DNA of 64,000 bases from Wuchereria bancrofti (taxonomy: Eukaryota; Nematoda; Chromadorea; Rhabditida; Onchocercidae), in the NCBI GenBank assembly GCA_005281725.1, contig SSBO01000007.1, positions 2,858,402 through 2,922,401 on the forward strand, written 5' to 3'. Below the pieces are notes generated by a model that did no database searches, had not been told where the DNA came from, and saw nothing but the letters and a program-made list of their open reading frames with translations. The translations under genes were made by a program, and so were the position numbers. Each line of letters opens with the position of its first letter. Position 1 is the first letter of the stretch. This document shows, piece by piece, positions 10,698-39,721 of the stretch.

Positions 10698-13600
10698 ATT
10701 CACGATTCAGGGAAGACACTCATAGTACAGAATATCTCAATCAATTTCTTACGGTTCAAAAAATGAGATGAGATCTGAAAGATGAGTGGAGACGATGTAA
10801 GGAGATAAAATGGATAATGAACAACATACTTCATGAAGCAATATTGTGGAATTCGAATGACGGAAATGGAAAGATGGATAATTCAGGCATTTGCAGTTAG
10901 AAAACCGTGCCTTGCTTCGTTAATCATCATACACCGCAACAGTTGAGCGTTACCAAGGAGACAATCGATCTAATTAAATTTTACTTACAAATAGTGCATT
11001 TAATACACCCTTCCATAATACCTCATCTATCCAGCCACAAACATCTCTTCCTGATATTAAATTCGTCTATTCACTCATATACATACAAGGAATAGAAAAT
11101 GCACAAAATACATCTCGACATTTTTTGAGTTGTCTTAATTTTATTATATCATTGTGAGGAGGAAATACGGATAAGAATGACCTATTCTGTCTCGTAATGG
11201 TCAAATTACAAACTTTAAAAGTCTTAATTCCCAAGGCTTCGATAGCTTTTTTAACAGTGCCACAATACTGTTGAATTAAGCAAACAATGAAATTAGCAGA
11301 CCTAAACCTCTGTCCACACTTTTTTCATCAAACTCCAACAGTACGAATGTTCAACAAAACTTGATCAATGAAAGCAGAGCGTCCACCCAACTAAATAACT
11401 GCTGTCTTAGAAAAGTTAATGGGGAAAAACAAAATGCCTAAGTTCATGCTCTTTACAACATTTTTGGACTACCAGAGAACACTAAAAAAATTTTGCTTAA
11501 TATGAAAGTCATAAAATTATCATTCATCTATATCTGAATAAGTGGGAATAACGAAATTAGTGGAACTTTTACTAAGGTGTTATTGATCTTATTCAAATGC
11601 GAAACGGGTAGTTATGGTAAAGCAGTTTTATCCAAATATAAAACCATAATAATGATTTCTTTCCTTTCAGAAACATCAACTTCTTTCATATGAACAGAGC
11701 AAGACAACAATGATAATAACTGATAAAATATGAAGTTTAACACACAATGATAGAAAGTATGAAATAAGAGAAGCAACGATAACTTCTAAAAATCCACTTC
11801 TTTTCAATCTCACTCAGCTTCCAACATGGAAGATAACTTCGCTGCATGATTAAAAATAAGGCTTGAAAATCTTTTTGCGAAACTTTACATTAAAAAAGAA
11901 CCGAAATTAAAGTGCGGAAAAGTGAACCCCCTATAATTCTAAACTAATCCATTTATTCTTCAGGTAAAAAAATGTAGCTGAAATATGAAACCTTAGTCCT
12001 TTCATTGAACTCTATAAAAAGAACTACCCGAATTGGTAAGAAAGAAATATATTTAAAAAAAATTATAAGCAACAACATCGTCACGTGCGACAAATGCAAA
12101 CCACGAAGAGAATATTTTTGGGACGAAATTACTTGAACATTGTAAAGCAAACTACTATCTATCAACAATCCTCCACAGAAGGAAAGAAGACAGCGCAAAT
12201 GTCGTATGTAACCATTCCAAGCATATACTGTAATATAATAACACACTATGCAAAATACCATCAATGCATACCAACAACCATTTCATTTGCGCTATAACAG
12301 CTTCCCGAATCCCAACCATTCCGAATAATGTGAATCAAAACTAAAAGTTAATCAATAATTTGCTTAAGAACAACACGTCCAAGCGAAGAATGCCTTGATT
12401 GAACACCTGTTTTAATACACGCTTGAGTAAAAAATTTTTTGATTCGAATGAAGTATACAAGAGCTGTTATAAGCAAGTTGATAGTGGAAGGCAGAACTAG
12501 TATATTTAAAAAAGGTTCCATTTTGGTCATTGTCCTATTTTAATTTGTAAATTTTGATTGGACAAAGAAAGCACATAGGAAAAAGAAGGAAGTGGTAGAT
12601 AAATGACAGAATAAGTAAAGGAAATGGAATAGCTTTATCAAAGAAGCTTGCATGAAAACGAGCTCAAAACACAAATCTCCAACCCATTCAGAAAAGTCTT
12701 TGGTAAGTATTCTACATTTTCTTCATATTGATCAACTAAGTCAGTGTTATTTTGAGCCGTCGTTCCCTTGAAACAAAGTTTTAAAGCATTCGCTGAAAAT
12801 ATGAGCAAGCACGATATAACGAGACCACGTAAAAAAACAGCCAGATAATTTTTTTAAAGAACTATTGCAATAACTGTCTGTTTCGGGAGAAAAAAAAAGA
12901 ATAGAACAATGAGAAAAATATAAGTAATTAATGGAATATAAACCAAAAAAGAATTCTTTTTGACTCAAATTTTAAAAGAATATGGTGGACGATAATATAA
13001 ATAACTGATCTGCCTGATTTGAGGTCTGCCTAAAGGTTAAAATTTGGATTTAATTACTGGACATGACAATCTTTTTGTCGGAAAGGAAATTTGATGAAAC
13101 AAAGCAAAAGCCGTAAAGTGTAGCACCAGCCGTACTATCGAAATGGTTGGAAGACAAAAATAGAACACCAAAAATATCATACCTTGAACTGCACTTTACA
13201 TTACCCTACATAATTTTGTCCTATATCTGATGCAAAGAGAAAAATTCAAAGATCAAAAACGCCCCTACAAAAATCGTCGAAAACTAATACGTAATTAGAA
13301 TCTTACAAACTTTTAAAGAAAAATCTACCATGCTTCTTGGAAGCAAATTGTGTACAAGCAAAAGTTGTGTGCCTAATTACGAGAATCTGGATAAAGTGAA
13401 CAAGACCTGAAGATGGGACAAAGATATCACTGCTGATATTTCCCATAGTGAATATATACGTTAATGTTCCGACGATGATACTGATGACGACAGCACAGTT
13501 CAACTGCAATATATATCGAAGTTTTCCCGTAAAAAACGCCAAAGGCAGTGCGAGGCTTCGCATCACAAATTAAAAAAATCAAATCAAAACAAAATCCGAA

Positions 13601-14037
13601 ACTCAAACTTATCATTAGTAGCATAAATATGAAGAAGCAACAAGTATTAAGTAATGATACATGATTTTTTTCAAGCAAAAGATGGACAGGGAATCGAAGT
13701 CACCGGGTCTATGCTTTACTGTATTCATCTTAATAATACAAGTATTCCATTGCACTTTCAAACTGTATTATGAATGCCATTACAAATTTCGTTCAGCCGA
13801 TCATAATTTAATGCTTCTTAAATCTACCAAAAGCAATAATGCAGGAAAGAGAAGGTTGAAACTAGGTATGTGCACAGAAAAGGTGTACTATATACGAATA
13901 CAGGATTACATGAAAACTCAGAAATTCAAGACGGTGAGTGAGTTAAAACTTCAAAAAATTACCAGAAATATTCTAAATAAATACAGCCCCGCCTAGCCTA
14001 GGCTTATTAAAGAGGAAAGAGAAAACCAATCAAAATC

Positions 14038-21446
<7,409 letters not shown>

Positions 21447-22400
21447 CAGTCGCATCGCGTTGCGTCCTCAGTGACGCGTCAGTGTCGCAAATTCCGACAG
21501 TTTCGCCAAGGGTGCAAATGCGGCGTCTCCTTCAAAGATCTTTGAAGTAATCTCTCCTGCAGGGTGAACAGCAATAATACGTAAGGTAAGAAGTAAGGAA
21601 GTAAAGAAGGTCAGCATTCACAATGCTGTCTTTTATGTGGCTCTCAATCCGGACAAGATTTCCTTCCAGTCGGCAACTGGGCCGGATTTGAAGAATGCTT
21701 GAAGATGAGTACAAAGACGGCGGTATTGACAGGGAAGACGTAATGGGGAAAGAGGGAATGCGAGGAGGAGGGGAAGGTATCCCACGGTACTGTCTACAGG
21801 AAAAGTAGCAGAAGGGTAACAGCAGTAGAGCAGCAGCAGTAGAACAGCAGTAGTAGTAGTAGCTGCTATCTTGAAAAGTAGAGAATGAGCTGCCGCAGAT
21901 GGTGCAAGAAAAAGAGTGCTTGAAGATGGATTCATAGGGAGTGTCGGGGAACAGGATGAGAGAGGAAAGGGTGGCAGCAACAGAAACTAGACCATGAAGC
22001 TAGGCAGGAAGCGTTCCCTACCCTTACACCCTACTCTTTCAGTCTGCACAAGCAGCAACTATGTCTTGTCTCTCCTCTCCTCTACCTTTTGCTATTTCCA
22101 CATTCTGCTCCTTCTCGTTCCTTTACATACACGTAGGGAAGGTGTACTGCCGTCCGTTCCGGTTGCCGCAGTGTTGCAGTGGCGGTATTTGTAGTGGTTG
22201 CAGCTGCAGCGATGGCTGTGTCTTGCTAGATAGATAGGTACCGGGAAGGACAAGCTTTACTAAGCAGCGGCGCAATATAGGCTAGATGGTCTGATCAGAA
22301 CACTGCTATGGGAGTGCAGACCTCGCTGGCGCTAATTTAAATGCTCGCAGGTGTGGTGCTCCACCGACATCAGCTACCGAGCACGCCTCTCTTTAGGTAC
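21447..22400 (-). promoter_or_regulatory. GC-richer 5' flank of the Gs-alpha gene
   Basis: The bases upstream of the Gs-alpha first exon are clearly richer in G and C than the surrounding intron and intergenic DNA, and carry CAG/CTG-type triplet runs. This fits a 5' UTR and promoter area. Long open frames here on both strands (for example minus 21633-21980) have triplet-repeat composition, not gene-like content. No TATA box or transcription start could be assigned. Confidence 0.4.
21818..21866. repeat. AGC/AGT triplet repeat
   Basis: Imperfect (AGC)n and (AGT)n runs in the presumed 5' region of the Gs-alpha gene. Confidence 0.8.
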
Positions 22401-23035
22401 TGTGTGTTACCTTGTTAAATCACGTGTCTCTCGACTCATACTCTTCAATCTTCGTTTGATTTATTTCGGAGGAAGAATTCGTTTTCAGCATCTTTCAACA
22501 TATCTACAAGATTCCAGAAACATCCTCAAACATCAACATTAAACAGCCCTAAACATTGACATTCCATATTGATAGGACAAAAACAAGAAGCTAATTCGAG
22601 ATTCGATGAATGGATAACAGTCAATTTCGTTTTAAAACATCCTATCCATAAACTGGCTTTTTCCATACCACAACACAACATAAAAAGTTGTCCCTTAAAG
22701 TTGTTATGTAATAAATGTTAAGATGTTCTTAAAATGTTCCATCTATATCTAATCCACCTAAGAAAGCAAATAAACTGCCCCCTTAGGATATTATATCCGA
22801 TGATCAATCTAAATAAATATTCTGATACCATTCAAAATTACTCGCATCTTGGAAATATGATTTCGAATCAAACAGCAGGAATCCCCGGTGAACTCAGACC
22901 ATAATATCTGGGTAAATACAAGCAGAACCAATCAAAAAATGCTACTCAGTCCTTCAAATCTGTCCTTCATCAAACTGCCATTAGGAGGACATTTAACAGT
23001 GAAGAGCAGGTCGAAGACTACTATTACTGAATACA

Positions 23036-23287
23036 ATGATTTCTCGAATGATCAGAATAATACGGGTTCAGGATAAGGTTAGGAATATACAGGTTAGAAA
23101 AGTAAGTAATAATCTATTAAATATACTTATGAAGACGGCCCGAAAAGTAACCATGACGAGAAATGCAGTACATCGTATTATGAACTGTACTGTTTCATGT
23201 AGTAAATCGCAAGTAGGAAAGCGTAAAGTGCAGCTAAAACGGTTAAGGAAGCAAGGGACGTATGACCTGGCTTCTAGCATTTATTAA
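23036..23287 (+). pseudogene. Possible mariner/Tc1-type transposase fragment
   Basis: An open frame of about 83 codons without a clear start. It reads RVQDKVRN, then TRNAVHRIMN, then GKRKVQLKRLRKQGT. The order of a charged helix, a helix-turn-helix-like VHRI segment and a basic KRKVQ block followed by a Leu/Arg helix and GT resembles the N-terminal DNA-binding half of mariner-family transposases. No DDE catalytic region follows, and I did not find terminal inverted repeats, so at most a relic is present. It could also be a chance open frame. Confidence 0.3.
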
Positions 23288-24466
23288 CACAGCATTTATC
23301 GTTCTATTTAGAATGGTGACAGATTAGGAACTGGGACGAAGAAATCAATGCATGACAGAAGAAGGGAGCATATACTAAAGGTTCTCTTTCACCGATTACC
23401 TCGGAAAGAACCAGTACAGTCACTTGAAACTTGCTTAGTCTGGTCCCAATCGTAAGTAAGAATCCGTGAGCCATATAGGCATAACAACACTTCCCCCTTC
23501 CTCGCAGCTATCATCCAAAATGAACAACTACCACAAATGGAATAAACGGAATACCTCACTGAATTTTTGAAACGAAAAGGGGGGATAGTGATTTTCGTTT
23601 AGACACAGTTATAGTAATACAAAGCAAACCAGATAGACTCGCTTTGTACCAGACTAGTCCCGACCATTGGACTCTATTATGTTGTCTATCTTTGTTTTCC
23701 TCCCACTTTGGTTTCTATTCGTATTGGGCTTGGGACCATTCGAATGAAAGTTTCAAGCAGGAAGATAACGTTTGGAATAAGTTACAAACGGTTGTTACTT
23801 AACGAAGAATAGAAGGTCACGATTATATAATGTTTGAGGCCTAACTTAGTTTGCATGTTCAGGCAATCCGTAGTACTGTCAACGACACGTCAATTATAGG
23901 TTAACTTCTTCCCTTGTCTTCCAGAAAATAATAAAGCATTCATTGTTCACTTCTCGCTTTACACAGAAAGCCATTTGCGCTATCCGATATGAATCTAATT
24001 TATTTTTATCTGTGTAAAAAATCGTTTGCTGATTAAAGAATATGTTCTGGTTGAGAGATGTTTTATTCATTATGAATATATGAGCAGACTAAAAAATCAT
24101 TTTTTGAAATCTTTTAAGTTACAGCTTATATTAACAATGAATTACATTATTGAAAAAAGGGATTTTTTTTATAAAAACATAAAGAGGCTTGAGGTCTTGA
24201 TCGAAAGAGTGGCTCCGCAAGAATATAGCGAGAAAAAATTCTTCCACGTTATCCAGTTGCTGCATCTCTCATCTTTTATGTTTTGGCGTCTTTTCATGGT
24301 GAAAAGCATGCTGATTTTAATTGCAGGACGTTTTTTTCTTTTTTTTTTCTTTTTGGTTTTATTTTTTCTTTAACTTCGTTCATGAATTTTTCCGTCTTTT
24401 TTTTCTCAGTGCAGTGTTGTGAAATTTACATGACGATTTTTTTCCCTTTAACTTATTTTATTTTGC

Positions 24467-24469
24467 AGA
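24467..24469 (+). promoter_or_regulatory. Predicted trans-splice acceptor of VPS4
   Basis: ttattttattttgcag ends one base before the VPS4 ATG at 24470, a textbook nematode 3' splice site with no coding exon upstream, so a spliced leader is the likely 5' end of the mRNA. Confidence 0.55.
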
Positions 24470-31982
<7,513 letters not shown>

Positions 31983-34900
31983 TGTTTTCGAGGAAACAGA
32001 TAGATTTGACATGCATTAAGCGTATGTGCAGGACAGCTATTTTAGATCATTGCTTTTCGATTATGTTTGCTTCAAAGCTTTTTACAAATTTTTGATTTTT
32101 TTTTTTTTTTTTTTGTATATACGACATTTGGATAAGGAGAATTTGGAATGTTTCAACTGTTAGAACTTTATTTCAGTTGAGTTTCGACTTAATTTTTTTC
32201 ATATTTCAGTCTGTTTTTGGTCATTCCAATCTTTAAATATATTTAGCCTTTTGTTAAAAAACATGTAGTTGTTAGCTATAACTTAACTCTTTGATGAAGA
32301 CTTCGTTATTCGAGAGATTGTATTTTACGTAAAAAATTATGTAAACATTTTTTTCAAGAGAAGAGGTAAAACAAGAATTAATCCTGTTGGTATTGGACAA
32401 TACGTTCTGTTAGATGAATTATTTTCTTGTATTGGATAAAATCTTCCGGCAGTGGCGCAAAACTGAGCACTGGAAATTTTGGGATTTCCATTCAGATTTT
32501 TTTACACAATATTATGCTGATTCTAATCTTTATTAAAGAGATCCTATAAGAATTCGAATATGGGCTGCTAAAATTTCGTGACTAAGAAAGTTTTTGTCGT
32601 TATTCTAACCCCTTTTCTGAATCCTGAAATTGAGCTTTCTTGCTCTAGACTTTAGAATTGGTGTACCAGAATAGACTGAACGTTTTATTTGGTTCGTATG
32701 GTGCAGACCAATCAGTTCTTTTGTAAGATTTTTATCCATTCATAGTTTCCTATTTGATTCTGTGTGAATACAGAAGGAAAATAGAAATTTCCTTTCGTAT
32801 TCTTTTCCTAATTAGCGCTGGATTTTGTTTGCCGACTGATGTTTTGTACATTTAAGATAACCTAGCATAAGAACCTTTTTTTATGTGAATTTTGAGCCAT
32901 ACCTTTTTTTGTTCACTATTATAGTTAAGCTAATAATATACAGTATAATTCTCACTTTTTGATTCCTTGTCAAAATGTGAGATTGTCAATTTAGGTAAAT
33001 TTTTTTTCATTGAAGAAGTCAACAAAGTTATGTAACGATACATTTTACAAGCGTTGAACTCAAATAAGGTGTACACGTCAAATGACATTCTCCATTTTCA
33101 AAATTAATCACTCTATGCTTGCACTGATTTAACAAAAAAAAAGTGCGGTGAAATTGGGTAATCAAATAATGCGGGAACCTGTCACATTCTCCAGCTACCC
33201 TTTTTTAATAATTAGGGATATATATTTTATCTGTTGGTAATAGCGACTTATGTCAACGTTTTGATACATTCGTTTCGATAATACGTTATGCTTTAAAAGC
33301 TACTTACAGGGATCCTTAAAAACCGAAGATTAACTCTCTTTTGATATTTTATTGAATTTCCCTTTCAAAAGCTAGGAAGACAAAATAGCCATATGCTATG
33401 CTGAGCAATTTCATCTTTAAACTGTTTTATTTAATACGTTACCATATAAGTCGTTTGTTCTTCAGCAATAAACAACAGAAATAATAGCTGTGAGTGATTG
33501 AGCAGTGTAAACTACCACCTGTTAGTATTAATAGTGGTAACTGTAGATGAGTGAGTGAAATGAAATGCAGTCATCAACAATAAAAAAGGCAGATCAAGTT
33601 TAATTGATTACGGCACTGAACATTCCCGTATCGCATAGAAAAGCATTCACTTCGAATTTGAAATACATCTTGCTACTGTAGGGATTTCCCTACTGCAAAC
33701 TTTGAATGGAGCAAATAAAATGTGATAGCTGAGCGATTAACTCATAACTGCTAGCAGTAATTATTGGCAACAATAATGGGAAATTTCAATAATTTAATAT
33801 TATTTAATTCTTGAAGTTATCAGTATTTCCTGATGGTCTTTATTCAGAAATATGTATTTTACAAATCTGCGTTCCGAGACTAATAGCCTTACGGTTATCG
33901 TAATTGGTATTTCTTATATTAAAATATGGTAGTAGAAAGAGAATTATAATGACCAATGACGGATGAAGCTACTTGGTCGAAGATTTTCAGTCTTTAAAAG
34001 TTGTGATTAATCTTTTGTCGTTATTGGCGGTAACTGATATTGCATATATTACACATATTGATTTTCATTGGAGTATAAGGATCATGTGGCGATTTTTTCT
34101 AACTAATGTTTGTACAGTTTGTGCGCATGTATGTGTAGGTGGCTTCGTAGTTTCAGTGTCATACTATTCTTCATTTTCCTGCTAATTTTTAAAAAGTATG
34201 CTGCAATTAATTTATGCAAATACTCTGGAAATAGTTGCTGTGTCGATAATCGGATAGCGTTTAAATTAATTAATTCGACATTTTCGACACAATAAATTTA
34301 TTAGCATACCTTTATTAAAGTATTAACTGCTATTCTCACTATCTACCCATCACTTGACGCTTAACAACATTCCTGGCTAATTTTGTTAATTATCTTACGA
34401 ATTGTGCATGATTTCTTAAGGAACCCTCATCAAATCCAGTGACTCAATTCGGGTACTCAAGATGACTTAATTTATGTTGTATGATATATGATATTATAAG
34501 TACGTTGTTGATTTCATGCATATCATCGCTGACAATATCGGAAGACGCAAATTTGAGCAAATTTCAATATTTATTTGATAGGACGTCATTCAAACTTTCT
34601 CGATATATGACATTTGTTGAAAATCGGGATATATTTAATGAAGAAATATTATTAGAGAGGAAAGGAAGAATTATTAGTTAGAAGGCTTAAATTTAGAGTG
34701 TTTGTCTGATTCTGAGGTACACACTGTTACGACGTTTCCCAGGTGAAGTTAGAAATCTATTTTCCATTCCCGTGTAGTGGTCGTTCTCAAAGGCTATTGT
34801 TTCGTTCCAAATGATCATTTGTTAGTAGTTCATTTTCATTTATGAGATCTTCTCAGAGCAGTTCGTCGTACTGATCATGTATATTCTCAGAAGAACTATG

Positions 34901-35040
34901 ACGCATAAGGGAGTTCTATTGACTCAATATCTTTTCCTCTAGATAAACTGATCTGATCATCACTTCGTTTTTATTGAATTTCCATTTCTTTTAACAAATA
35001 CTCGTTCCTGATAGCGAACGTTCGACTCTGTACGCGGAAA
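31983..35040. other. 3 kb intergenic stretch
   Basis: The left part must contain the VPS4 3' UTR, with a long T run near 32097-32114. No coding structure or RNA gene was recognised. Confidence 0.5.
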
Positions 35041-38000
35041 ATGGTGTCCTCAAGTGACAGTGTTTCTAACAAAATTCATCTCGAACGACGCATTTCCCTT
35101 TCCAATGGTTGTGCTATTATTATTGGTGTTATTGTTGGTTCTGGAATATTTGTTAGCCCCAAAGGTTTGTTGATTTTCTTCCGCTTTTTGGAATTTCAAA
35201 AAATTTGAAAATTCGGTTTGAAGGAATGCGAACTTCTGGAAAGGAAACTATGTTTGAAATCTTAAAAATTTTCTAATGAATCTGCAACTTTCAAGGTGTT
35301 CTTATTGAATCGGGAAGCGCTGGTTTGTCATTGATCATTTGGATTTTATCAGGTGTATTTGCCACGATGGGTGCTTTTGTTTATGCTGAACTTGGAACAA
35401 CTATTCCTAAAAGTGGCGGTGAGTATGCATACATCAGTGAGGTAGGTGCGACAATAAAAATTGAACAAATGCATTCTTGTTCTGTTTATTTACAACCAGT
35501 TATTTTTTTAGACTACTCTCTCAGTTTTCTTTCGAACGAACTTTGTTCCGAATTTTGTTCTTATTAACAAGATAATTCATCAGTGGAAAGAAGTGATTAC
35601 CTTGTTGAAATATGGAATCAATTGGAAACTAAATTACTGAAAGAAAAACGAAACATTACTAAGATCTTGAATTAAAATGGGATTAGAATTAGTGACAAAA
35701 TTTTTCTAATTAATTATTTTTTTTGCTGTGTCATTTTTGCCTCAATCGTTTAGCTAGAATTTTTTCAGTCTTATTTAATCAGCAATCTGTAAGTATAAAG
35801 TTGTAAGTAAGGGAAGTATGATTAGAACATAAGGCAAAATTTTGATTACATAGCTGAGGTCATAGATTATAATACAGAAATCACAGAGTGTTTTCTAGTT
35901 ATACTTTCTCCCTTTTCCTCTTTTTGTAATTCTAGATCAGCTGTTTTCAAGCTTGTTTTTTTATGTTTTCAAGCTTGGATCTTTGATTTAACAGTTCTTT
36001 GCAAAACGTCTTTTCATGCCTAGCATCATTTAGGAGAATAGATTGTTAAAATACTGACAATCTTGGAAGTGTGTGAAATATTTCATTGTCTTTAATTTTT
36101 GTTAAAGTAATTTTACGTTGCAGGCATTTGGTCCTTTGCCTGCATTTCTTTTTCTTTGGGCAGCACTAATTATTATTAACCCAACATCAAATGCTATTAT
36201 GGCGTTAACATTTGCTCAGTACACACTTCAACCATTTTTCAAAAACTGCGAACTACCCGATTATGCTGTGAGATTATTAGCTGCTTGCATCATTTGTATG
36301 TTTTAGTTTTGAAAATTATGTTGGCACATGAATCTCGCTGTTATACTGATCAGTAGTTTATCCTTTGCTGTCAGCACAGAAAAAAACTTTCGTATTTGCT
36401 GCAGGTTTATTGCCATTTATCATTTTCTAAGTTTAAATTACAGCTATAACTATTCCAGAGCTGTGAAATTCACTAAAAGAATGAAAGTAGAAGTTTAACT
36501 AACAGTACTTGAATAGTAAAGTATTTAGGAAATATTTTGAGAAAGTGGAAACTTTTTGATTGTTATATTGCAGGTTTATTGACATTTGTCAACTGCTACA
36601 GTGTGAAGTGGTCAATGAGAATGCAAAATGTTTTTTCATTGGCCAAAGTAGCTTCCCTTTGTGTCATTATATTAGCTGGTTTATTGTGGTTATGTTTGGG
36701 TATGATTTCCATATTAATAATTTTAGTTCAGATCAAAATAGTTCCGAACTTGTTTTAGGTCTACAGCTTGCTTAATTTTCGTGTTATATTAATTGACTGA
36801 AGATGGCGATCTAAATTCATGTTCATTCAAACAAATTAAGTAATATGTCTAAACAGTTGTTTGGTTTTTTTCAGTCTTATTTGAATTCCATCATTACTAA
36901 TGAAGGGATTATTTCAGGTAATACAGAGCATTTGGAGCCATCCATATTATTTGAAGGAACGCAGACAAATCCGAGTCATATAGCATTAGCTTTTTATTCG
37001 GGTGTATTTTCATTTAGTGGATGGTAATAATTTTCGCTTCAGAAACTTCCATTCTCATATTATCTTGATTTTTAATTTCAATTTTTTTTTTTAATTTTTT
37101 TTTAATAGTGTTTTAGATTTTAATTTCCATCAATTGAAAAGAAGTGCAATTTCAGAAAATTTTAGCTCATTTTGAATAAGTACTGCTTCGTTCAATCTGT
37201 TCTTTTCCGTTCAATGGTGTAATTCTTTCCTTCTTTTTTCAGGAATTCGTTGAATTTCGTAACCGAAGAGCTTATTAATCCGCGCAAGTAAGTTTTTTTT
37301 TTCCCAAATCAATTTGCAGAAGAGTTTGTACACTAATATCAATAGAAACTGCTTTTCTACCAAGTTAATATAAAAAAACTAAGCAAAATGCCGGTGTTAT
37401 CCACCACAACTTTTTTTGAAAGCGTAGTCTTTGAAAAGTAGAGAAAAAGGAATTTATTCGAATATTGAAGCCTCATTGACGGGTAATTTGAAACTAAGAA
37501 CGACAACTTTATCTTTATTTAAGAAATTTGCCTCGAGCGATTATGATTTCATTGTTCACAGTAACAACTATATATATGCTCGTTAATATCGCATATTTTG
37601 CTGTCTTGTCTGTACCGGAAGTTCTCGATTCACCAGCAGTTGCAATGACTTTTGCAGAAGTAGCCATGGGTAAATTTGCATCGGTAATGCCTATATTTGT
37701 TGCCATTTCATGTGCTGGTGGCCTAAATAGTATCATTTTCTCAGCAAGTCGAATGTTCTTCGTTGGCGCCAGGTTATATAAGTTCTAAGTTTCAAAATTT
37801 CCATCTTAACTTTTCAACTTCCAAAGAAATCTTCAACTACTTAGTCCTATAATATGCACTGGAATGAGCAAATCAGTCTTATAATAAAGTGGATTTTTTA
37901 TGATACAGCATCTTGAATTCTTATGGCATTTCCAGACACATCTTGCTCACATTGAGATGTGATACATGTCTAAACTCACTTGGAAGAAACGGGTTATTCA

Positions 38001-39101
38001 TGTACGCAGTTTAAAAGCATACATTAAAATCTGGGTGCCAGTCACTTTAAAACCATCAAAGTGATTTTGTCATAAAAAATTCTTTCAGGGATGGTCAGCT
38101 GCCAGAATTGCTTTCGATGATTTCCATAAATTACCTGACGCCACTGCCATCACTACTTATTCTTGGCATCTTGTCGTTACTGATGTTGGTTACTTCGAAC
38201 ATTTATTTACTCATCAATTACCTGACATTTACTGAAGCATCTGTCATTGCACTTTCCGTTGCTGGTCTAGTCAAATTGCGTTTTACTCAGCCTGATATCC
38301 CTCGTCCAATCAAGGTAAAAAATGAGTTTTCATCGTTTTTTACTTCAATTTAGCTTCAAAAAGCTCTTTTTAAAACTTTAAAATTCTTTTGTAAGTAGAA
38401 AAACAACTACCATATATCATGATTGATTCTTGCTAAACTTATTTTAAAAAGAGACGAGAAACTTTTGTCGTATAAGAGCAGCTTTCCTGAAGAATGAAAT
38501 TCATCTGTAAAGACTTCTAGCAAGTACTATTTTTTATTTGCGATTGTTAATTTGTCCCCAACTATTATAGTTATGTTTTATGTACCAACTGATACTATAC
38601 AGTTTTTCCGTAATTTATATAAGTTTATTCATCACATTTTGAGCAATTAATACTTTAATCCCTTAACTGGAGATGATTTTTAAACAATTTCAGCAAAATA
38701 TTTTGTTCCCAGCGACATTTTTGGTTATTTGTATTGCGCTGCTGATGTTACCGTTTTTCATACAGCCCGAAGAACTTATTATTGGTGTTTTAATTATTCT
38801 CACTGGCATCCCATTTTATTTTGTTTTTCTGTTTTGGAAAAATAAACCAGCTTGTTTATATAAGCCTTGGAGTAAGTCATGCTTCCTTTATATTTTAACA
38901 TCTTAAATCGGAAGGAACATGGTTTTTTTGTTACGGGAGCAAAAATCCATAGAATCTATTTCTGTTATGGACTGGTAACACAAAAATTAAAAGGTGCACA
39001 TTTTTTCGTAACTTAATAAATTTTAACGTCTTCCAGTTTCAATGACGCACGCAATCCAGAAATTGCTTTACTGTGTTCCAGAAGAGGAGCACACTGATTA
39101 A
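35041..39101 (+). CDS. SLC7-family (LAT-type) amino-acid transporter light chain, 10 exons, 478 aa
   Basis: Heteromeric amino-acid exchanger subunit with 12 expected membrane helices; acts at the plasma membrane with a 4F2hc-like heavy chain. Exons: 35041-35164, 35296-35441, 36124-36295, 36574-36699, 36918-37023, 37243-37287, 37524-37772, 38089-38314, 38694-38871 and 39037-39101. All phases close. Helix 1 carries the substrate-binding turn [12 protein letters not shown] (Gly33-Phe37 region). [16 protein letters not shown] and [18 protein letters not shown] are diagnostic of the family. Cys132 in KNCELPD sits where light chains form the disulfide with the heavy chain, and [13 protein letters not shown] follows. 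The start codon was chosen because it precedes the conserved N-terminus with a typical short cytoplasmic leader. It resembles the AAT proteins of C. elegans; the exact member is not determined. Confidence 0.94.
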
Positions 39102-39721
39102 GGAAAATTTCCTTCAATATTTTGTTTTGTTTCGTTCTTTTTTTTGTTAGTATCACAACTGACGCAGGCAATAAATTCTGGTTCGTAACCGGCTATCATC
39201 GTATTTTTCAAAAAATGTCAGCATAATATTTAAAATACATGGTTGACAACCGTTACACTACATTCTAGTAACCAGTACTTTAAGTTCCAAATCCGAGTGT
39301 AAATTCTGACTATAAAATCATTCTCTCGAAAGCATGTCAACGTAAATTTGGCAATGGTATGAGGACTTTGTACTTGTTTGATTTGATACCCATTTCCGAT
39401 ATACATATAGAATCGTAAAAACAGTTACTGATGGTAGTTGTTGTTGTGTATAGTATTATTTCCTGCTTAATGGTGTGCGACAGATATGGAAAGTTATATA
39501 TTTTTTCTTTACCACTACCTTTGTTAAATATGAACCACTGCATCATTCTGGTTATACATTTTTTCAGGTTTTCATAAATGTACATTTTTTTTGTTGCATA
39601 ATATAGATTAATAATTACACTTTTCAAGATTTCATAAAGGTACGGGTAGGTAGTATCTCTTTTTCTGCATAATAAAGAATATGTTCTAACAGATGTGGTG
39701 CATCAATTCTTGGGACATCAT
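39102..39721. other. Convergent 3' ends of transporter and b561 genes
   Basis: The two genes point towards each other and share this 620-base spacer, which must hold both 3' UTRs. No separate gene is seen. Confidence 0.6.

Larger units (their letters stand above)
7656..14037. other. 6.4 kb without a recognised gene
   Basis: Only short open frames without family signals or matching splice structure occur here. The stretch holds a GC-richer patch (about 8868-9110), a spliced-leader-like string (9680-9701), a diverged repeat pair (9288-9411 and 10231-10343) and a GAT microsatellite (10671-10697). Its right part probably includes the 3' UTR of the G-alpha gene, which ends at 14038 on the minus strand. 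Confidence 0.5.
22401..24469. other. Intergenic stretch between Gs-alpha and VPS4
   Basis: Divergent promoters are expected here, since Gs-alpha runs left and VPS4 runs right. Apart from the transposase-like open frame at 23036-23287, nothing gene-like was seen. Confidence 0.5.

Noticed and set aside
21633..21980. 115-codon minus-strand open frame upstream of Gs-alpha
   Set aside because: Low-complexity Leu/Ser/Pro composition from triplet repeats; it lies in the presumed 5' UTR or promoter.
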